DNA of 10,001 bases from Thermoleophilia bacterium (lineage in GTDB: Bacteria; Actinomycetota; Thermoleophilia; Gaiellales; Gaiellaceae), in NCBI GenBank assembly GCA_025935275.1, contig JAICVP010000062.1:1-10001 (forward strand), given 5' to 3'. Shown in pieces: positions 5,954 through 10,001 of the stretch (position 1 is the first letter of the stretch; every line of letters begins with the position of its first letter). A program made the position numbers and the translations under genes. Under the pieces are notes generated by a model. The model ran no database searches. It had not been told where the DNA came from and saw only the letters and a list, made by a program, of their open reading frames with translations.

Positions 5954-5960
5954 GCCACCG

Positions 5961-6998
5961 ATGCAGGGTGGAGCCGAGGTCGCCGTCGTCGGTGCGGGAA
6001 TCGTGGGGCTGGCGGCCGCCGATGCCCTTGCGCGCGCCGGGGTCGACGTGCGCTGCTTCGAAGCGGCCGTACCGGGCGACGGACAGTCGGCGGGCCGCAC
6101 ACGCGTCTTCCGCCACGTGCACGATCGGGCCGATCTCGTCGAGCTGGTGAGCCGGGCGCGCCGCGGCTGGGACGAGTGGAGCGAGCTCGCGGGCGGAGCT
6201 CTCGTCGGCGACGAGGGAGTTCTGTTCTCCTCGCCCGACGCGGAGGCGATCGCGGAGCTGTTCACGGCCGCTGGAGTCGCGCATCGGCTGGTGGGCGAGG
6301 ACGAGCAGCGACGTCTCCTTCCCATCCTGGCGCCGCCGGGCGGGCCGACCCTCTACGACGTGCGCGGAGGCGCCATTCGCGTCCGCGAGGCGGTGGCGGC
6401 GCTGGTCGACCGGCTCGGCAAGAGGCTCGTCCTCGACGAGGTGCTCGCCCTCGATTCGGAGGGCGGCGTCGAGACCGCGTCAGGCTCTTCGCGCTTCGAC
6501 CGCGTGCTCGTCTGTGCAGGCGCGCGGACGCCGGAGCTCGCGGGGCCTCTCGGGATCGAACTGCCGCTCGAGATCCGCGACCACACCCGCGCGACCTTCC
6601 GTACCCGCGGGGAGCACGCCCGGCTCGCGTGTTGGCTGGATCGCACCAACGCCTACGGCGCGACGGTGTACTCGGGCCCGATCCCGGCGCTCGGGGGCTT
6701 CGCGGTCGGCCTGGCGACAGAGGACTCGGATCCTGCCGGCTCGGTCGCCCGGGTCACAGGCTACGTCGAGCGTGCTCTTCCCGGCCTCGATCCGGATCCG
6801 ATCGAGACGATCACGCGCCCACTGACGATCCTCCCGTGGCATCCCGATGCATTCGCCGTGTGGGAGGCCGGCGCCGTCCTCGTCTTCGCGGGGCACAACC
6901 TGTTCAAGTTCGCGCCGGTCCTCGGCGACCTGCTGGCCGAGGCCTGTCGCGGCCGAATCGCGCCGGAGCTCAGGCCTCCGGATCCACAGAGCGCGTAG
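5961..6998 (+). CDS. FAD-dependent oxidoreductase, DAO family, sarcosine-oxidase-like
   Basis: A 345-residue flavoprotein of the D-amino-acid-oxidase fold (DAO, PF01266 type). The N-terminal dinucleotide motif is VVGAGIVGL (9-17) with E34 ending the second strand to bind the FAD ribose. The following GRTRVFRHVHD matches the SRIIRHAY segment of monomeric sarcosine and N-methyltryptophan oxidases (MSOX/SolA type). Near the end PWHPDAF and FAGHNLFKFAPVLGDLLAE correspond to the family's TPDehF and SGHGFKF segments. The cysteine that binds FAD covalently in MSOX lies just before TPD; here that stretch reads TRPLTILPW with no cysteine, so FAD is probably held non-covalently. The substrate is likely a secondary amine or amino acid, but is not determinable. 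ATG 5961 gives the normal short lead before the Rossmann motif; the upstream ATG 5901 lies within the divergent SDR gene and is rejected. The 3' end overlaps the convergent HD gene by 29 bases. Confidence 0.87.
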   Translation: MQGGAEVAVVGAGIVGLAAADALARAGVDVRCFEAAVPGDGQSAGRTRVFRHVHDRADLVELVSRARRGWDEWSELAGGALVGDEGVLFSSPDAEAIAELFTAAGVAHRLVGEDEQRRLLPILAPPGGPTLYDVRGGAIRVREAVAALVDRLGKRLVLDEVLALDSEGGVETASGSSRFDRVLVCAGARTPELAGPLGIELPLEIRDHTRATFRTRGEHARLACWLDRTNAYGATVYSGPIPALGGFAVGLATEDSDPAGSVARVTGYVERALPGLDPDPIETITRPLTILPWHPDAFAVWEAGAVLVFAGHNLFKFAPVLGDLLAEACRGRIAPELRPPDPQSA

Positions 6999-7800
6999 CG
7001 GCCACGGCGTCGAGCTGGTTCGCGTGGTAGAGGACTGCGGCCTCCGCCGTCTTCGCGGCCCGCGCGTCGTGGTGGGAGCCCACCGCGTGCAGCAGCTCGG
7101 CCAGGACGGCGCGGTCGAGTCCCTCGGCGCGCTCCTCGATGAGGCGCAGGCCGAGGTGGACGTGGCCCAGGAGCTTGCCCTCGGGAGTCGGGAGGAAAAG
7201 CGGGCCGCGGTCGAGCTCCCGCACCCGGCCGGCGTCGTGGAGAAGCGCTGCGGCAAGGAGGAGGTCCGAGCGCAGGCGCTGGTGAAGCTGTGCGGACTCC
7301 CGGCTCAACGTCGCGACGGCCACGGTGTGCTCGAGGAGACCGCCTGAGTAGGAGTGATGCGAGTCGGGAGTCGCAGGAAGGGTGCGCAGGCGCTCGCGAA
7401 AGACCGCGTCCCCGACGAACCGGTCGACGAGCGCCCGCAGGCCGGGGTGCGAGATCTCCGCGGCCAGAAACTCGAAGAACCCATCGAGTTCCTCGACGTC
7501 GCGCCGGGCCTCGGGGACGAGCGACGCGGGATCCGCCTCGGCCGGCTCGAGAGAGCGCACCTCGAGCTGGAGCCGGTCGCGAAAGCGCTCCACCCGACCG
7601 AGCACGCGAACGGCGTCCCCCTCCCGAAAGCGCTTGTCGAGCAGGTCGACGTCGTTCCACACGCGGGCATCGATCCGTCCGCTGGAGTCCACGAGCTCGA
7701 GCGCGAGATACGGGTTTCCGCCCCGTGTCCGCAGGCGTTGCTTGCGGGCGACGGCGAACAGGCCGTCGACCACGCGATCCTCGGCGAGCTCGGCGATCAC
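6970..7800 (-). CDS. OB-fold/HD-domain protein, YhaM-type 3'-5' exoribonuclease family
   Basis: 276 residues with a nucleic-acid-binding OB fold (about 8-86: YLALELVDSSGRIDARVW, then VRVLGRVERFRDRLQLEV) followed by an HD phosphohydrolase domain. Metal-site residues: HHSYSGGLLEHT with H158, HDAG with H188 and D189, LLGHVHLG with H213, and SHHDA with H243/H244. This order matches YhaM of Bacillus, a manganese-dependent 3'-5' exoribonuclease acting in RNA turnover (known for the family). Two oddities: the family's SHHG-GSP-EA loop is contracted to SHHDARAAKTAEA, and the final HD aspartate (yaDnlDa) aligns with N261 in YHANQLDA. The GTG at 7800 is the only start that keeps the full OB fold; no Shine-Dalgarno sequence precedes it, but TAGAAT lies 6 bases upstream. 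It is divergent from DUF1015, and its 3' end overlaps the FAD gene by 29 bases. Nuclease activity is inferred, and another HD phosphohydrolase role is possible. Confidence 0.85.
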   Translation of the reverse strand: MIAELAEDRVVDGLFAVARKQRLRTRGGNPYLALELVDSSGRIDARVWNDVDLLDKRFREGDAVRVLGRVERFRDRLQLEVRSLEPAEADPASLVPEARRDVEELDGFFEFLAAEISHPGLRALVDRFVGDAVFRERLRTLPATPDSHHSYSGGLLEHTVAVATLSRESAQLHQRLRSDLLLAAALLHDAGRVRELDRGPLFLPTPEGKLLGHVHLGLRLIEERAEGLDRAVLAELLHAVGSHHDARAAKTAEAAVLYHANQLDAVAATRSVDPEA

Positions 7801-7806
7801 GAGGCG

Positions 7807-7812
7807 ATTCTA
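7807..7812 (-). promoter_or_regulatory. Candidate -10 element TAGAAT for the HD-domain gene (leaderless type)
   Basis: On the minus strand TAGAAT is followed by six bases, CGCCTC, and then GTG at 7800. The same TAGAATCGCCT 11-mer precedes pncB. No Shine-Dalgarno sequence is present and no clear -35 was seen. Confidence 0.5.
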
Positions 7813-7826
7813 GGTCCGCGGACGGA

Positions 7827-7835
7827 TGGTAACGT
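7827..7835 (+). promoter_or_regulatory. Candidate extended -10 TGGTAACGT for the DUF1015 gene
   Basis: TG, one base, then TAACGT (a TANNNT hexamer at 7830-7835) has the form of an extended -10. It lies 8 bases before GTG 7844. It would make ATG 7826 part of the promoter, supporting the later start. Confidence 0.4.
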
Positions 7836-7843
7836 GCGCCTTC

Positions 7844-8959
7844 GTGCCGCATCTGAAGCCGTTTCGGGCGCTTCGCTACGACCCTGGAACGGTGGGGCCG
7901 CTGGACGCCGTCGTCTCACCGCCGCACGACGTCGTCACCCCGGACCGGCGCGAGGCTCTGGTCACCTCGAGCCCCTACAACGCGGTGCGCCTCCTGAGCC
8001 CCGAGAGTCCCGAGGAGGCCGCGCGGCTGATCCAGGCCTGGCAGGAGGAGGGAGCCCTCGTGCGCGAGGGCGAGCCCGCGGTCTGGCTCCTCGAAGAGAC
8101 GTTTCCCGGCCTGGATGGAGGGACGCGCATCCGCCGCGGCCTGGTCGCGCGCGTGGAGCTCCTGCCGTACTCGGCCGGCCAGGTGCTGCCGCACGAGCGC
8201 ACCTTCGAGCGGCAGAAGGATGCGCGCCTCGAGCTTCTGCGCGCCGTGGGCACGAAGCTCTCGCCTGTCTTCCTCGTCCACGAGGGCTCTTCCCCGGCTA
8301 TTCCGCTGCGCGAGCCCGACATGGAGGCGACTCTCGACGGAGTGACGAGCCGTCTCTGGCGGGTCGCGGGCGACGACGTGATCGTGGACGCCCTCGGCCG
8401 GGTCGAGGGCCGGTTTCTCATCGCGGACGGCCACCACCGGTACGAGACCGCACTCGCCTACCACGAGGAACAGGGCACCGAGGACTCCGGGTACGTGCTC
8501 GCCACGCTGGTGAGCAGCGAGGACGACGGTCTGGAGATTCTTCCCACGCACAGGCTCATCTCCGGCGATCCACCCGACCTCGACGGCTCCTTCCGGCTCA
8601 CGGACATAGAGCCGAGCGCGGAGGCCGGAACCGCCGCGCTGGCCGGGCTCGACCGGGATCACCCGGCGTTCGTGCTCCTCCGCAGGGACTCGGCGCAGCT
8701 GGTCGAGGCTGATGGCGCCGAGCTCGACACCGCGGTGATCGACCGGCTTCCGCTCGACGACGTGCGCTACACGCCGAGCGCCGTTGCGGCCGAGGAAGCG
8801 GTGCGAAGCGGCCGTGCTGACGCGGCCTTCCTCGTCCGCGCGCCGGCTCTGGAGGAGGTCGTCGCCGTGGCGCGAGCGGGTGAGCTCCTGCCGGAGAAGA
8901 CGACGTATTTCTTCCCCAAGCTGACGAGCGGGCTCGTCTTCTCGCCGTTCGACGAATGA
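7844..8959 (+). CDS. DUF1015 family protein
   Basis: 371 residues from GTG 7844. Conserved family segments: PHLKPFRALRYDP at the N-terminus, VSPPHDVVTPD (24-34, cf. apPYDVI), IADGHHRYETA (193-203, with H197/H198), GLEILPTHRLI, and the C-terminal PEKTTYFFPKLTSGLV. These polar and His/Asp-rich blocks look like an active site. DUF1015 has long been uncharacterised. I recall a report linking a Thermotoga member to phosphate-donor-dependent serine kinase activity and a ParB/sulfiredoxin-like fold, but cannot verify it here, so no function is assigned. Start choice: GTG 7844 begins right at the conserved PxLKPFRAL block and follows an extended -10 by 8 bases; ATG 7826 would add MVTCAF. It ends in an ATGA overlap with the phosphatase gene, so the two are probably co-translated and may work in one pathway. 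Confidence 0.88.
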   Translation: MPHLKPFRALRYDPGTVGPLDAVVSPPHDVVTPDRREALVTSSPYNAVRLLSPESPEEAARLIQAWQEEGALVREGEPAVWLLEETFPGLDGGTRIRRGLVARVELLPYSAGQVLPHERTFERQKDARLELLRAVGTKLSPVFLVHEGSSPAIPLREPDMEATLDGVTSRLWRVAGDDVIVDALGRVEGRFLIADGHHRYETALAYHEEQGTEDSGYVLATLVSSEDDGLEILPTHRLISGDPPDLDGSFRLTDIEPSAEAGTAALAGLDRDHPAFVLLRRDSAQLVEADGAELDTAVIDRLPLDDVRYTPSAVAAEEAVRSGRADAAFLVRAPALEEVVAVARAGELLPEKTTYFFPKLTSGLVFSPFDE

Positions 8960-9768
8960 CCGACTGGCTGGCGTTCTCGCGGCAGATCACCGCCGACCTG
9001 GACGGCGTCTTCGCCGCGCACCCGACGCGGGTCGAGCGCGAGCCCGTGGTCGGGGCCGGCGAGGGAGGGGACGAGACGACGGCCATCGACGCCGCCTCCG
9101 AGCAGGCAGTCGTCGCCCGGCTGGAGGAGCTGGCCGCGAGCGGCGCGGAGTTCACGCTCGTCTCGGAGGAGCTCGGAGAGCGGTCGTTCGGCGCGGAGAC
9201 TCCGCGCCTGGTGCTCGACCCGATCGACGGGAGCATGAACGCGAAGCGCGGAGTTCCCTTCTTTTCCGTTTCGCTCGCGGTGGCCGAAGGCCGGACCATG
9301 ACCGACGTCGTCTTCGGCTACGTATTCGACTTCGGCACGCGAGAGGAATGGGTGGCGTGGCGAGGCGAAGGAGCTTTCCTCGACGACGGGCCCCTGGCGG
9401 GCCCCGGTCCGAAGGACGACCCGGAGATCCTCTCCTTCGAGGCCACCAAGACCGACTCCATAGCCGACCAGATCGGCGACATGGTCGGCTTCGCGCCCCG
9501 GACGCGCGTGATGGGGTCGCTGGCTCTCACGCTCTGCCACCTCGCGGCCGGACGCGTGGACGCCGTGTGCTCGCTGAAGCCGGCCCGAAGCGTGGACATT
9601 GCCGCGGCGCAGCTACTCGTTCGGGAACGCGGCATCGCGATCGACCTGCCCGACCGGCCCCCCTTCGCGGAGGCGCCGCTCGACGTCAGCCCGCATTCCC
9701 GGGTCGTGGCGGCGGCCACTCCCGAGCTCTGCGCCGAGCTCTACCGTTGCCTCAGCGCGAACGGCTGA
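8956..9768 (+). CDS. Inositol-monophosphatase superfamily phosphatase (IMPase/FBPase-like)
   Basis: 270 residues of the lithium-sensitive, Mg-dependent sugar-phosphatase fold. Motifs in order: GGDETTAIDAASE (37-49), VSEELGE with metal ligand E71, LDPIDGSMNA (87-96) with metal ligands D88 and D91, and ARSVDIAAA (210-218) with D214 replacing the usual (W)DxAAg. The DPIDGSMNAKRGVPFFSVS run (Ser instead of Thr after DG, then N95 and GVPFFSVS) is more like archaeal dual IMPase/fructose-1,6-bisphosphatases than like SuhB. The substrate cannot be settled: inositol phosphate, fructose-1,6-bisphosphate, PAP or another phosphomonoester are all open. No signal peptide is seen, so it is presumably cytosolic. 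ATG 8956 overlaps the DUF1015 stop (ATGA) without a Shine-Dalgarno sequence, which points to coupled translation. Its 3' end overlaps the convergent GNAT gene by 17 bases. Confidence 0.87.
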   Translation: MTDWLAFSRQITADLDGVFAAHPTRVEREPVVGAGEGGDETTAIDAASEQAVVARLEELAASGAEFTLVSEELGERSFGAETPRLVLDPIDGSMNAKRGVPFFSVSLAVAEGRTMTDVVFGYVFDFGTREEWVAWRGEGAFLDDGPLAGPGPKDDPEILSFEATKTDSIADQIGDMVGFAPRTRVMGSLALTLCHLAAGRVDAVCSLKPARSVDIAAAQLLVRERGIAIDLPDRPPFAEAPLDVSPHSRVVAAATPELCAELYRCLSANG

Positions 9769-10001
9769 GCCGCTCGCGGAGGTTCTGCCGGACGGCGGGC
9801 CACTCCTCGTCCGTGACGGCGTACCAGGCGGAGTCGCGCAGCGCGCCGTCGCGGACGAGCATGTGCTTGCGGAAAATCCCCTCGAACCGGGCGGGCAGCG
9901 CTTCCAGGGCCGCGCGCGACCGCTCGTTCAGCGCGTCCGTCTTGAACTCGACCCGCATGCAGCCGAGCTCGTCGAACGCGTGCCCCATGAGCAGGAGCTT
10001 C
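9752..10001 (-). CDS. GNAT family N-acetyltransferase (RimJ/RimL-like), C-terminal part
   Basis: The frame is open to the right edge, so only the last 82 residues are in the window. They hold the second half of the GNAT fold: the helix KLLLMGHAFDELGCMRVEF, then KTDALNERSRAALEAL, which is the acetyl-CoA-side helix with the NxRSxxAxE signature, then ARFEGIFRKHMLVRDG and DSAWYAVTDEEWP. This layout is typical of RimJ/RimL-like acetyltransferases (COG1670 type), which acetylate protein N-termini, amines or small molecules using acetyl-CoA. The usual glycine in xLGarfEG is a proline here (LPARFEG). The internal ATG at 9988 is not taken as the start because conserved GNAT sequence continues upstream of it. 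The 3' end overlaps the phosphatase gene by 17 bases on the opposite strand. Substrate unknown. Confidence 0.85.
   Translation of the reverse strand, partial: KLLLMGHAFDELGCMRVEFKTDALNERSRAALEALPARFEGIFRKHMLVRDGALRDSAWYAVTDEEWPAVRQNLRERLSRSR

Noticed and set aside
5901..5960. Earlier ATG (5901) for the FAD oxidoreductase
   Set aside because: It lies inside the SDR coding region and adds a non-conserved Ser/Pro lead. ATG 5961 gives the normal N-terminus.
5942..6325. N-terminal extension of the SDR protein to 6325
   Set aside because: It would overlap the divergent FAD gene's Rossmann domain, and the sequence is Ser/Pro/Arg-rich. The SDR motif normally sits within about 10 residues of the start, as with ATG 5941.
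5495..7030. 511-residue plus-strand open frame across the SDR/FAD divergent region
   Set aside because: It runs antisense to the SDR gene and then out of frame through the FAD gene, and becomes Arg/Gly-rich. Both real genes have complete motifs.
7354..8712. 452-residue plus-strand open frame across the HD gene and DUF1015
   Set aside because: Antisense to the OB/HD gene and out of frame with DUF1015; no family features.
9388..9406. Repeated GGGCCC palindromes in the phosphatase gene
   Set aside because: Two short GC-only palindromes in Gly/Pro codons, with no stable long stem or conserved spacing; expected at this GC content.
1..10001. Search for tRNA/rRNA, CRISPR arrays, IS ends, attachment sites, riboswitches and T-tract terminators
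   Set aside because: No cloverleaf, spaced direct repeats, transposase, flanking duplications, riboswitch core or hairpin followed by a T-run was seen. Gaps between genes are at most about 45 bases, leaving little room for them.

Overview
The window looks like an ordinary stretch of chromosome from a very GC-rich actinobacterium. The gene set (DUF1385, a short archaeal-like nicotinate phosphoribosyltransferase, a VOC methylmalonyl-CoA epimerase, a DUF3107-like protein, DUF1015) and the frequent GTG/TTG starts suggest the Thermoleophilia (Gaiellales/Solirubrobacterales) or a neighbouring deep actinobacterial lineage. That placement is inferred from recognised protein families, not from a search. 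I see no RNA gene, insertion sequence, CRISPR array, phage gene or defence island. Coding density is close to 100% and no gap exceeds about 45 bases.

Left block (1-5248, all +): the C-terminal part of a DUF1385 membrane protein; a nicotinate phosphoribosyltransferase (pncB) that starts inside the DUF1385 gene; a short FtsH-type membrane AAA+ metalloprotease with one predicted membrane segment; then a tightly packed run of methylmalonyl-CoA epimerase, a 76-residue DUF3107-like protein, an ECF-type sigma factor and a YchF/DUF933 GTPase with a shortened G domain. Junctions in that run are an 8-base overlap, a 1-base gap and a 1-base overlap, so it reads as one operon.

Right block (5249-10001): a carbonyl-reductase-like SDR (-) diverges from a sarcosine-oxidase-like FAD oxidoreductase (+), with 19 bases between start codons. 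An OB-fold/HD protein of the YhaM exoribonuclease type (-) diverges from a DUF1015 gene (+), which is coupled by an ATGA overlap to an inositol-monophosphatase-superfamily phosphatase. The C-terminal part of a GNAT acetyltransferase (-) enters from the right edge. All three convergent junctions abut or overlap, so none has room for a conventional terminator.

The most interesting signal is regulatory. Several genes lack a Shine-Dalgarno sequence but carry a TANNNT-like -10 hexamer (TAGAAT, TAGGAT, GATAAT, TAACGT) 6-9 bases before the start codon. This is the layout of leaderless transcripts. Genes inside operons instead use a Shine-Dalgarno sequence or stop/start coupling. Second in interest are unusual family members: the YchF protein with a contracted switch region and no NxxE glutamate, the FtsH without a periplasmic domain, and the YhaM-like protein with an apparently substituted HD aspartate.
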